This document shows positions 1-7,169 of a stretch of 64,000 bases of DNA, in pieces. The stretch covers positions 1,963,145 to 2,027,144 of the forward strand of contig NZ_CP019332.1 in assembly GCF_002163855.1 (NCBI RefSeq). Direction: 5' to 3'. The notes under the pieces were generated by a model. It saw only the letters and a list, made by a program, of their open reading frames with translations. It was not told the origin of the DNA and did no database searches. The stretch is from Winogradskyella sp. PC-19. Its GTDB lineage: Bacteria > Bacteroidota > Bacteroidia > Flavobacteriales > Flavobacteriaceae. Position numbers and translations under genes: made by a program. Positions within the stretch are counted from its first letter, which is position 1. Every line of letters begins with the position of its first letter.

Positions 1-1
1 A

Positions 2-550
2 GGTAATGTGATGAGCTTGTGTATCGAAAAGCGAGGCATGATTATAAATCAGACCTATTTAACGACCGAACGTGTTGAGCTTATTTTTGAAATGCCACTA
101 GCGGAAATTGTATTTGATTTTTACGATAGGTTAAAAACGGTTTCTAAAGGTTATGCGTCTTTTGATTATTCTCCGATTGGGATGAAGGTCTCAAAATTAG
201 TGCGTCTAGATGTACTATTAAATGCTCAGCCAGTTGATGCGCTTTCTGCATTAATCCACGCTGATAACGCACATAACATTGGTAAAAAAATGTGTGAGAA
301 GCTGAAAGAATTAATTCCGAGACAACAATTTGATATTCCGATTCAAGCAGCAATTGGTGCTAAGATTATCGCTCGCGAAACAGTAAAAGCACTTCGTAAA
401 GATGTAACTGCAAAATGTTATGGTGGAGATATTTCTCGTAAACGTAAGCTTTTAGAAAAGCAGAAAAAAGGGAAGAAACGTATGCGTCAAGTAGGAAATG
501 TAGAAATTCCACAGCAAGCATTTATGGCGGTTTTAAAGTTGAATGATTAA
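2..550 (+). CDS. lepA: Elongation factor 4 (LepA), C-terminal part, cut by window edge
   Basis: This is the C-terminal ~183 residues of the ribosomal back-translocase GTPase LepA/EF4. The G domain and domain II lie left of the window. The reading frame is open to base 2, and the GTG/ATG at 8-13 are internal codons of a GNVMSLC strand, not starts. The visible part covers the end of the EF-G-like domain V and the LepA-specific C-terminal domain. It carries the family hallmark [20 protein letters not shown] followed by the basic stretch with [20 protein letters not shown], which contacts the P-site tRNA and peptidyl-transferase region in known structures. It ends in the usual AVLKLND tail and is followed at once by a strong terminator. 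Confidence 0.97.
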   Translation, partial: GNVMSLCIEKRGMIINQTYLTTERVELIFEMPLAEIVFDFYDRLKTVSKGYASFDYSPIGMKVSKLVRLDVLLNAQPVDALSALIHADNAHNIGKKMCEKLKELIPRQQFDIPIQAAIGAKIIARETVKALRKDVTAKCYGGDISRKRKLLEKQKKGKKRMRQVGNVEIPQQAFMAVLKLND

Positions 551-583
551 AATCACTATTCTAAAAATATATTTTATAATTTG

Positions 584-609
584 AAGCCTCTATTTTAGAG
601 GCTTTTTTT
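584..609 (+). terminator. Rho-independent terminator of lepA
   Basis: An inverted repeat (AGCCTC / GAGGCT with a TATTTTA loop) is followed by seven Ts. It sits 34 bases after the lepA stop. The next gene starts only a few bases beyond the T-run, so that gene needs a promoter inside or upstream of this hairpin, or some read-through. Confidence 0.85.
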
Positions 610-614
610 GTTCT

Positions 615-1745
615 ATGAACTTATCCTATTGGGAAATAAAATCTTGGTTAACCGATGTCGACTTTACAATCGTTGGCAGCGGTATTGTTGGTCTCAACTG
701 TGCTTTGCAACTTAAAAATCGTTTTCCAAAAGCTAAAGTTTTAATCTTAGAAAAAGGCATACTGCCACAAGGCGCGAGTACAAAGAATGCTGGGTTTGCT
801 TGTTTTGGAAGTTTAAGCGAGCTTATTGAAGATTTAAAAACACATTCAGAAGCTGAGGTCTTTAATTTAGTTAACCAACGCGTTGAAGGCTTACATTTGT
901 TAAGACAAACACTTGGAGATGACAATATCGATTATCAAGAACTCGGCGGCTACGAGTTGTTTACCAAAGCAGATGAAGTACTTTATGAAGAATGTTTGCA
1001 GCGAAAAGACGCTATAAATAAGTTACTCAAACCAATTTTTAACACATGTGTTTTTAGTTTTAAAGAAGACAGTTTTGGATTTCAAAACATCCAATCAAAA
1101 CAAGGCTTTAATCAATTTGAAGGTCAGATTGACACAGGTAAAATGATGAGCGCTTTATTACAATTAGTATATCAAAAAGGTATTAAAATATTAAACGCAA
1201 CTACGGTAGAATCATTTTCAGAAGACTCAAATTCCGTAAAAGTAAAAACCAATCACTTTGAGTTTACAACAAGTAAATTATTGATTGCAACAAATGGTTT
1301 TGCTTCTAAATTATTGGACGAAAATTTAAATCTCGATTATCGAGTAAAACCAGCAAGAGCTCAAGTGTTGATTACAGAACCCATAAAAAACTTAAAAATT
1401 AAAGGCACATTTCATTTAGAAAAAGGCTATTACTATTTCCGAAATATTGATAATCGCATTCTTTTTGGAGGCGGGCGACACCTTGATTTCAAAGCGGAAG
1501 AAACAACAGAGTTAGCGCAAACAGAACTTGTAAAAAACAAGCTCAAAGAACTTTTAGAAACGACAATTTTACCCAATCAAAATGTAAATATTGACCAATA
1601 TTGGTCTGGGATTATGGGAGTTGGTTCTCAGAAAAAACCAATAGTTAAACAATTAAGTAATAATGTGTTTTGTGGTGTTAGACTTGGTGGAATGGGTGTT
1701 GCTATTGGTAGCTTAGTTGGTAAAGAATTAGCAGATTTAGTGTAG
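615..1745 (+). CDS. FAD-dependent oxidoreductase of the DAO (glycine/D-amino acid oxidase) family
   Basis: A 376-residue soluble flavoprotein. The Rossmann dinucleotide motif is GSGIVGLNCA at residues ~22-31, followed by an acidic strand end (LILEKG) for the FAD ribose and the flavin-contacting segment GASTKNAGFAC at ~53-63. A GGGRHLD segment and a C-terminal GVRLGGMGVAIGS segment complete the DAO fold seen in ThiO, MnmC and glycine oxidase relatives. It presumably oxidises an amine or amino acid, but the substrate cannot be read from sequence or neighbours. The start at 615 leaves ~20 residues before the FAD motif, which is normal for the family. The following Gre-like gene is 36 bases downstream on the same strand. 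Confidence 0.85.
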   Translation: MNLSYWEIKSWLTDVDFTIVGSGIVGLNCALQLKNRFPKAKVLILEKGILPQGASTKNAGFACFGSLSELIEDLKTHSEAEVFNLVNQRVEGLHLLRQTLGDDNIDYQELGGYELFTKADEVLYEECLQRKDAINKLLKPIFNTCVFSFKEDSFGFQNIQSKQGFNQFEGQIDTGKMMSALLQLVYQKGIKILNATTVESFSEDSNSVKVKTNHFEFTTSKLLIATNGFASKLLDENLNLDYRVKPARAQVLITEPIKNLKIKGTFHLEKGYYYFRNIDNRILFGGGRHLDFKAEETTELAQTELVKNKLKELLETTILPNQNVNIDQYWSGIMGVGSQKKPIVKQLSNNVFCGVRLGGMGVAIGSLVGKELADLV

Positions 1746-1781
1746 AAGTAATAATGATTATTTTTAGTTCATATTAAGATA

Positions 1782-2231
1782 ATGAATATCAAAAAACAAT
1801 TATATAAAGAATCTGAAACAATTCTCTACAAACGTTTAGAAGTCATTCAGCATACTATTTCTGATATTCAAAAAGCATTACAATCCGAAACTAAAAGTTC
1901 TGCAGGAGACAAGCACGAAACTGGTCGAGCGATGCTACAATTAGAACGCGAAAAAGCAGGTAATCAATTAGCAGAATTACAAAAACAAATAGAACTACTT
2001 CACAAAATAAATACTGAAGCGTTGCATAACAAAGCCGTACTAGGTAGTATTGTAAAAACTACAGAGTTAAATTACTTTATTAGTGTAAGTGTTGGTGAAA
2101 TAAAAATAGAACATGAATCTTTTTATGCGATTTCAGCCGCAACACCAATCGGAAGACTTTTAATTTCTAAAGAAGTAGGTGATGTAATTCAATTCAGAAC
2201 GCAACAATTCAAAATTATTGAAGTTTTGTAA
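1782..2231 (+). CDS. GreA/GreB-like transcript cleavage factor relative
   Basis: 149 residues with a two-part layout like GreA. Residues ~1-80 are helical and probably form a coiled-coil hairpin, with a tip segment SSAGDKHETGRAM that carries acidic residues where Gre factors place their catalytic acids. Residues ~90-149 resemble the FKBP-like C-terminal domain of Gre (SAATPIGRLLISKEVGDVIQF, ending FKIIEVL). The tip differs from canonical GreA, and the coiled coil is slightly short. A role at the RNA polymerase secondary channel is inferred from the C-terminal domain only. The family is sometimes labelled 3-oxoacyl-ACP synthase in flavobacterial annotations, which nothing in this sequence supports. 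Confidence 0.65.
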   Translation: MNIKKQLYKESETILYKRLEVIQHTISDIQKALQSETKSSAGDKHETGRAMLQLEREKAGNQLAELQKQIELLHKINTEALHNKAVLGSIVKTTELNYFISVSVGEIKIEHESFYAISAATPIGRLLISKEVGDVIQFRTQQFKIIEVL

Positions 2232-2294
2232 GTCTAACCACTACATTTTAACCATTAAATGATTTTAGTTTTCATAAGCGTTTAAGAGTATGTT

Positions 2295-2375
2295 GTCATT
2301 TCGACAGAGCGAGGAACGAGTGACGAGAAATCTCATAAATTAAGAGATTCCTCTTCGTACCTCATTCGGAATGAC
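2295..2375. repeat. Imperfect palindromic intergenic repeat, starts GTCATT and ends AATGAC
   Basis: The outer ends GTCATT (2295-2300) and AATGAC (2370-2375) are complementary. Inner blocks also pair: AGAAATCTC at about 2328-2336 and GAGATTCCTC at about 2344-2353. The unit would fold into one long imperfect hairpin in RNA or single-stranded DNA. A shortened relative (GTCATTCAGAACGAAGTGAA, then GAATCTC) lies at 20011-20037, which points to a dispersed family. No ORF is seen in it. It separates the Gre-like gene from the biosynthetic cluster. Confidence 0.75.
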
Positions 2376-2471
2376 AAACGATTCTTAGGAAAGAGTTTCA
2401 TTTGTTTTTTGACGTTTTTGTAACATAGTTCTATCAATTATTGTTTTAACTTCACGTTACAATTATTTGTT

Positions 2472-2987
2472 ATGAAAAAACTGTTAACGTCATCTCTCTT
2501 TATAACACTATTTGCATTTAGTTTTGCTCAAAATTCTTCAATAGAATTTAAGATTAAAAACCTTGGGATTAATGTCGATGGATTTTTCAAAACTTTTACC
2601 GTAACCACAAAGTTTGACGATTCTAATACGCTTATAGACTTCAGCAGTGAAATTAAAGTAAAATCTATTGAAACAGGAATTGACAGCCGTGATGAGCATC
2701 TGTTAGAAGAAGACTATTTTCACACATCAAAACACCCGTTAATCACCTTAGATGTTGCAGAGTTATACAAAAAATCAAGCAGTAATTACACAGCAAAAGT
2801 GAATTTAAAAATTAAAGGAAAAGTAAAACAACTATCAATTCCATTACAATTGGAAATCACAAAGACACATAGAAAAATAACCTCTGAATTTGAAATTAAT
2901 AGAAAAGACTTCGGAGTTGGTGGCAGCAGTTTTGTTATGAGTAAAACTGTAAAAATTAAGGTGGTTCATGTCGAAAATATTCAATGA
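2472..2987 (+). CDS. YceI-like periplasmic lipid-binding protein
   Basis: 171 residues with a cleavable signal peptide (MKKLLTSSLFITLFAFSFAQ) and then a single beta-barrel domain of the YceI type. Visible YceI traits are alternating beta strands and a DSRDEHLLEEDYFHTSKHP-like segment, which is the conserved loop around R/D-H-L-x-x-x-x-F found in the family. Characterised relatives enclose polyisoprenoid or ubiquinone-type lipids inside the barrel. Its stop overlaps the start of the FAD oxidoreductase by four bases (ATGA), so the two are translationally coupled. A role as soluble carrier for the cluster's lipid product is inferred from this coupling. It is the first gene of the ten-gene run. 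Confidence 0.8.
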   Translation: MKKLLTSSLFITLFAFSFAQNSSIEFKIKNLGINVDGFFKTFTVTTKFDDSNTLIDFSSEIKVKSIETGIDSRDEHLLEEDYFHTSKHPLITLDVAELYKKSSSNYTAKVNLKIKGKVKQLSIPLQLEITKTHRKITSEFEINRKDFGVGGSSFVMSKTVKIKVVHVENIQ

Positions 2988-4114
2988 GTAAAAACAAGTT
3001 TGATGTTATTATAATTGGTGGTGGATTGGCTGGATTAACTAGCGCAATTCATCTGTCAAAACATAACTTTGAAGTTTTACTGATTGAAAAAAACAGTTAT
3101 CCAAAACATAAAGTTTGTGGAGAATATATTTCCAATGAAGTCCTACCATATCTAAAATATCTAGATTTTGATCCTTTTGAATTTGGTGCAAAAAAGATTT
3201 CAGAATTTGAATTAACCACACATAACAACAAGAAAATTTTAGCAAAACTCCCATTAGGCGGATTTGGAATGAGTCGTTACGAATTAGATTTTCAGCTTTT
3301 TAAATTAGCATTAAAGACAGGCGTTGAAGTCGTTCAAGATACGGTTACAGATGTTCAATTTGAATCTGATAGTTTTCAAATTTCAACAAAATCAAATGTA
3401 CAGATAGAATCAAAAGTAGTTATTGGCGCTTATGGGAAACGCTCAAATCTAGACATTAAATTCAATCGTAAATTCATTACTAAAAAGTCACCGTATTTAG
3501 GCGTCAAAATTCATGCTTCAGGTGAATTTCCTGAAGAAAAAGTAGCACTGCATAATTTTAAAGGTGGTTATTGTGGCGTCTCAAAAGTGGAGAATAATCA
3601 TATTAATCTTTGTTATATAACCAATTACGATGCGTTTAAAAAGTTTAAAGACATTGACACGTTTCAACGTGATGTCATGTTTAATAATTCAGAATTAAAA
3701 AGTATTTTTCAAAATACTAAAGTTGAGTTCGACAAGCCACTAACGATAAGTCAGATTTCGTTTGAGACCAAAGACCCCATCGAAAACCATATGATTATGT
3801 GCGGTGACACTGCAGGTATGATTCATCCATTATGTGGAAACGGAATGGGTATGGCCATTCGAAGTTCGCAATTAGCATCACAGCTTATAATTGATTATCT
3901 TCAAGGAAAAATTGAAGAAAGAAAAACTCTAGAAAAACGTTACGCAAAACAATGGCAAAAAACGTTTAGTTTGCGTTTAAAAGTTGGTCATACAATCGCG
4001 TATTTATTTCGCCAAGACTGGTTAGCACCGAAGCTCCTGATAATGCTTAGAGTTTTTCCATTTTTAGCACCCTTAATTATAAAAATGACGCACGGGAAAC
4101 CGATGAAAATATAA
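2984..4114 (+). CDS. FAD-dependent oxidoreductase, geranylgeranyl-reductase/aromatic hydroxylase type
   Basis: 376 residues. The FAD-binding GGGLAGL is at 12-18, the family-typical KVCGEYIS at 43-50, and the second FAD motif GDTAGMIHPLCGNGMGMA at 274-291. This is the pattern of the FixC / geranylgeranyl reductase / p-hydroxybenzoate hydroxylase superfamily, which includes flavoproteins that hydroxylate phenolic lipids to quinols or quinones next to type III PKSs. It overlaps the YceI gene by four bases and the methyltransferase by one. Hydroxylation or redox tailoring of an aromatic PKS product is the most economical reading. Saturation of an isoprenoid-like chain is an alternative. The C-terminus (~330-376) is hydrophobic and may touch the membrane. 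Confidence 0.85.
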   Translation: MSKNKFDVIIIGGGLAGLTSAIHLSKHNFEVLLIEKNSYPKHKVCGEYISNEVLPYLKYLDFDPFEFGAKKISEFELTTHNNKKILAKLPLGGFGMSRYELDFQLFKLALKTGVEVVQDTVTDVQFESDSFQISTKSNVQIESKVVIGAYGKRSNLDIKFNRKFITKKSPYLGVKIHASGEFPEEKVALHNFKGGYCGVSKVENNHINLCYITNYDAFKKFKDIDTFQRDVMFNNSELKSIFQNTKVEFDKPLTISQISFETKDPIENHMIMCGDTAGMIHPLCGNGMGMAIRSSQLASQLIIDYLQGKIEERKTLEKRYAKQWQKTFSLRLKVGHTIAYLFRQDWLAPKLLIMLRVFPFLAPLIIKMTHGKPMKI

Positions 4115-4824
4115 TGGCAATATTTATTGACACCACACATCGAAGCAATAAGACCGAAATCATGGATGATTTTTCTATGAAAGGCGAGTTGCTTCGTGAT
4201 ACTCTAGATAAACTTGGAAACATTAACAAGTGGCTTGGTGGAAATCGAGTGACTTTAAGTGGTATAAAAAGACTTTTAAAAGAAAAGCCTAAAGACAAAA
4301 TTTATAATATTATTGACTTAGGATGTGGTCACGGCGACATACTTAGATTAATTGCAGATTTTGGTCGTAAGGAAGGTTATAAATTTAAGCTTATTGGTAT
4401 TGACGCCAATCAAGATGCGATAGATTATGCGACTGAGCTATCGATAGATTATCCGGAGTTGGTATTCGAAAATAAGGACATTTTTTCTGAAGATTTTCAG
4501 AAAATGGATTATGATATTGCATTGGCAACATTGTTTCTACACCATTTTAAAACAGATGAATTAGAAGTGCTATTGAAACAATTAGCATCCAAAGCAAAAT
4601 TAGGATTAGTCATTAACGATTTGCATAGAAGCGAAGTGGCGTATGGGCTTTTTAAATTATTAAGCTTGGTGATTTCTAACCAGATGATTATAGACGACGG
4701 CTTAACATCTATTCTTAGGGCTTTTAAAAGAAAAGATTTAGAAAACCTCAACCAAAAACTAAACCTCAAATCAGAAATCCGTTGGAAATGGGCATTCCGC
4801 TACCAATGGTTAATTAAAAAATAA
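4114..4824 (+). CDS. Class I SAM-dependent methyltransferase
   Basis: 236 residues. SAM motif I is IIDLGCGHGDILRL at ~66-79, followed by an acidic strand end (GIDANQDA) that would bind the SAM ribose, and motif IV around ALATLFLHHF at ~135-144. The N-terminus has a RSNKTEIMDDFSMKGELL helix that may cap the substrate. It overlaps the preceding flavoprotein by one base (TAATG), and its stop directly abuts the PKS start codon, so the three are co-expressed. O- or C-methylation of the PKS product is inferred from the parallel with Streptomyces srsABC (type III PKS, methyltransferase, flavin hydroxylase). The acceptor atom cannot be told from sequence. Confidence 0.85.
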   Translation: MAIFIDTTHRSNKTEIMDDFSMKGELLRDTLDKLGNINKWLGGNRVTLSGIKRLLKEKPKDKIYNIIDLGCGHGDILRLIADFGRKEGYKFKLIGIDANQDAIDYATELSIDYPELVFENKDIFSEDFQKMDYDIALATLFLHHFKTDELEVLLKQLASKAKLGLVINDLHRSEVAYGLFKLLSLVISNQMIIDDGLTSILRAFKRKDLENLNQKLNLKSEIRWKWAFRYQWLIKK

Positions 4825-5877
4825 ATGGCTGTAAGAATCACATCAGTTGCCAAACAACTGCCTCAACACACTAGAGAAACCAAGGACATTTTACCTTTTG
4901 TAGAGCTTTGGCTCGAAGGGCAAGAAGACCGTTTTAAGCGCAAAGTCCTTAAGATATTTGAAAACGCAGCAGTAGATAAGCGATACTCTATTATGGGACC
5001 AGAAGAAGTTTTTTTAAACACCTCTTTTGAAGAAAAAAATGATATCTACACAAGAGAATCTATTAAGCTTGCTGAGAAAAGTTTAGTAAAAGCTTTAGAT
5101 AAAGCGAGTCTCAAACCAACAGATATTGATTATATAATCACAGTAAGCTGCACCGGAATTATGATTCCGTCTCTGGATGCGTATTTGATTAATAGTCTTA
5201 AAATGAAACAAGATATTGTGCGTTTACCCGTGACAGAAATGGGTTGTGCTGCTGGGGTTTCAGGAATTATATATGCTAAGAATTTTCTCAAAGCCAATCC
5301 TAACAAACGCGCCGCAGTTATTGCTGTTGAGTCGCCAACAGCAACCTTTCAATTGCAAGATTACTCAATGGTAAATATTGTGAGTGCTGCTATCTTTGGA
5401 GATGGATGCGCAAGCGTTATTTTATCATCTTATGAAGATGAAAAAGGGCCAGAAATTAAAGATGAGGCTATGTATCATTTTTATGATGCTAATCACATGA
5501 TGGGGTTTAAGCTGAGGAATACTGGATTGCAGATGGTTTTAGACCAAAGTGTACCGCAAACCATTGCAGACCATTTTCCTAAAATTATTCATCCATTTTT
5601 AGAAAGAAACGATTTAACTATTGAAGATATCGACCACTTGGTATTTCATCCAGGTGGGAAAAAGATTGTGCAAACCGTTGAAGATTTATTTGGTAAGCTA
5701 GGAAAAAACATTGATGACACAAAAGAGGTTTTACGACTTTATGGAAACATGAGTAGTGCTACCGTTTTATATGTATTGGAGCGTTTTATGGATAGAGATT
5801 TGCCAAAAGGCGATAAAGGAGTCATGCTTAGTTTTGGGCCAGGTTTTTCTGCTCAACGTATTTTATTAGAATGGTGA
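4825..5877 (+). CDS. Type III polyketide synthase (chalcone/stilbene synthase superfamily)
   Basis: 350 residues, the normal length for the family. The Cys-His-Asn triad is intact: Cys141 in EMGCAAGVSG, His275 in FHPGGKK and Asn308 in YGNMSSATV. The C-terminal SFGPGFSAQRILLEW corresponds to the family signature GFGPG. Such enzymes use a free active-site cysteine to extend an acyl starter with malonyl-CoA and cyclise the chain to a pyrone, resorcinol or similar ring without an ACP of their own. The dedicated fatty-acid-synthesis genes immediately downstream suggest that the starter is a fatty acyl group handed over from ACP. Chain length and cyclisation mode cannot be predicted here. An HMG-CoA-synthase or FabH identity is unlikely because the Asn/His context is CHS-like. 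Confidence 0.92.
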   Translation: MAVRITSVAKQLPQHTRETKDILPFVELWLEGQEDRFKRKVLKIFENAAVDKRYSIMGPEEVFLNTSFEEKNDIYTRESIKLAEKSLVKALDKASLKPTDIDYIITVSCTGIMIPSLDAYLINSLKMKQDIVRLPVTEMGCAAGVSGIIYAKNFLKANPNKRAAVIAVESPTATFQLQDYSMVNIVSAAIFGDGCASVILSSYEDEKGPEIKDEAMYHFYDANHMMGFKLRNTGLQMVLDQSVPQTIADHFPKIIHPFLERNDLTIEDIDHLVFHPGGKKIVQTVEDLFGKLGKNIDDTKEVLRLYGNMSSATVLYVLERFMDRDLPKGDKGVMLSFGPGFSAQRILLEW

Positions 5878-5895
5878 CAAATATTAGTATTTGTA

Positions 5896-5916
5896 ATGCT
5901 GAACGCGTTTCAGCAT
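5896..5916. repeat. Perfect 8-bp hairpin in the gap between the PKS and the SDR
   Basis: ATGCTGAA (5896-5903) and TTCAGCAT (5909-5916) are exact inverted copies around a five-base loop. The element fills the only sizeable gap (58 bases) in an otherwise overlapping cluster. It has no T-run and so is a poor terminator. It resembles short palindromic intergenic repeats of flavobacterial genomes, and it may affect mRNA stability or partial termination between the two halves of the cluster. Confidence 0.6.
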
Positions 5917-5935
5917 CTCATAACTTTAAGAAAAA

Positions 5936-6733
5936 ATGAATAAAGAGTTTCAAAATAAAAATTACTGGGCATTAATCCTTGGCGGTAGTAGCGGATTGGG
6001 TTTAGCTACGGCAAAAAAACTAGCCAAACATGGCATGAATATTTGTATTGTGCATCGTAATTCTCGCATGCAAGAAGATGAAATTCAAGCTGAATTTGAA
6101 ACGATAAAACAAAAAGGTGTTGCTTTTAAGTCATTCAATACAGACGCTTTTAAACCTGAAAAGCGAGATGCTGTTATAGCGGAATTACTAAGTGAGTTTA
6201 CAGGTGAACACAAAATAAAAACTTTGGTACATAGCGTTGCCAAAGGGAACTTGAAACCAATGGTTTCAGATGAAAAACCAGTATTAAAAACTGATGATTT
6301 TGCATTAACTATTGGAGCTATGGGAATTAGTCTTTACGATTGGACTAAAGCACTTTTTGACGCTAAACTATTTGCAGACGATGCAAGAATTATAAGTTTT
6401 ACAAGCGAAGGCAATAGTAAAGCTTGGCAAAATTATGCAGCAGTTTCAGCAGCAAAAGTAACGCTAGAGGCCATTACAAGAAACATAGCTTTAGAGTTTG
6501 CGCCATATGGCATTAAAGCTAATTGTATACAAGCAGGTGTGACTGATACAAGTTCATTACGGATGATTCCTGGAAGTGAAGAAATCATAAAACATAGTTT
6601 AATAAGAAATCCAAATAAACGCTTAACCTTGCCAGAAGATGTAGCAAATACTGTTTATTTATTAAGTAAAGATGAAGCCTCTTGGATTACAGGAACTGTC
6701 ATTCCTGTAGATGGTGGAGAACATTTGAGTTAG
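5936..6733 (+). CDS. Short-chain dehydrogenase, enoyl-ACP reductase-like (FabI/FabL type)
   Basis: 265 residues. The NAD(P)-binding GGSSGLG is at 16-22, and the C-terminal ITGTVIPVDGGEHLS is typical of both FabG and FabI/FabL. The catalytic spacing is Tyr167-x6-Lys174 (NYAAVSAAK), which is the enoyl-reductase arrangement. Ketoreductases have Tyr-x3-Lys. The second tyrosine that FabI and FabL carry ten residues before the catalytic one is serine here (Ser157), so activity may be altered. In context it would reduce the enoyl-ACP made by the neighbouring dehydratase. The dehydratase gene begins one base after its stop, which implies a shared transcript. A ketoreductase role remains possible since no other KR is in the cluster. 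Confidence 0.8.
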   Translation: MNKEFQNKNYWALILGGSSGLGLATAKKLAKHGMNICIVHRNSRMQEDEIQAEFETIKQKGVAFKSFNTDAFKPEKRDAVIAELLSEFTGEHKIKTLVHSVAKGNLKPMVSDEKPVLKTDDFALTIGAMGISLYDWTKALFDAKLFADDARIISFTSEGNSKAWQNYAAVSAAKVTLEAITRNIALEFAPYGIKANCIQAGVTDTSSLRMIPGSEEIIKHSLIRNPNKRLTLPEDVANTVYLLSKDEASWITGTVIPVDGGEHLS

Positions 6734-6734
6734 T

Positions 6735-7169
6735 ATGAAAACATCAGAAATCATATCATTTTTACCTTATCAAAAACCATTTCTATTTGTAGATGGTATT
6801 GATAACATTTCAGAAGAAGGTGTAACAGGCAATTACACGTTTAAAAAAGGCGAGTCGTTTTATGAAGGTCATTTTAAAAATAATCCTATTACGCCTGGTG
6901 TAATACTTACGGAATGTATGGCGCAAATCGGACTCGTCTGCTTGGGTATTTATTTATTGAAAGATGAGTTGAAAGGGGAAAATCCTCAGATAGCCTTAAC
7001 AAGTCATCAAATGGATTTTTATTTACCTGTTTTACCCGAAGAAAAAGTAACTGTAGTTTCAGAAAAAGAAGTTTTTCGTTTCAATAAACTAAAGTGTAAA
7101 GTAAAAATGCTAAATAGAAAAGGCGAATTGGTTGCCAGAGGAACAATTTCAGGAATGTTGAAAGCATGA
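6735..7169 (+). CDS. 3-hydroxyacyl-ACP dehydratase, FabZ-like hotdog protein
   Basis: 144 residues, a single hotdog domain. The active-site pair is visible as His46 in YEGHFKNNP and Glu60 in TPGVILTECMAQ, which is the FabZ/FabA pattern FxGHFPxxPxxPGVxxxExxAQ. It would remove water from a 3-hydroxyacyl-ACP to give a 2-enoyl-ACP for the adjacent enoyl reductase. It is separated from the SDR by one base and overlaps the ketosynthase start by four, so it belongs to the same translational unit. It is probably a cluster-dedicated paralogue, as core lipid genes of this organism lie elsewhere (acpP-fabF at 48.4-49.9 kb). Confidence 0.88.
   Translation: MKTSEIISFLPYQKPFLFVDGIDNISEEGVTGNYTFKKGESFYEGHFKNNPITPGVILTECMAQIGLVCLGIYLLKDELKGENPQIALTSHQMDFYLPVLPEEKVTVVSEKEVFRFNKLKCKVKMLNRKGELVARGTISGMLKA

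Noticed and set aside
626-925. Antisense ORF (99 codons) inside the DAO oxidoreductase gene
   Set aside because: It lies wholly opposite a well-supported gene and has no domain or start signal of its own; other long opposite-strand ORFs were dropped for the same reason.
1782-2231. 3-oxoacyl-ACP synthase label for the Gre-like gene
   Set aside because: The sequence has no thiolase fold or active-site cysteine; the C-terminal domain resembles GreA/GreB.
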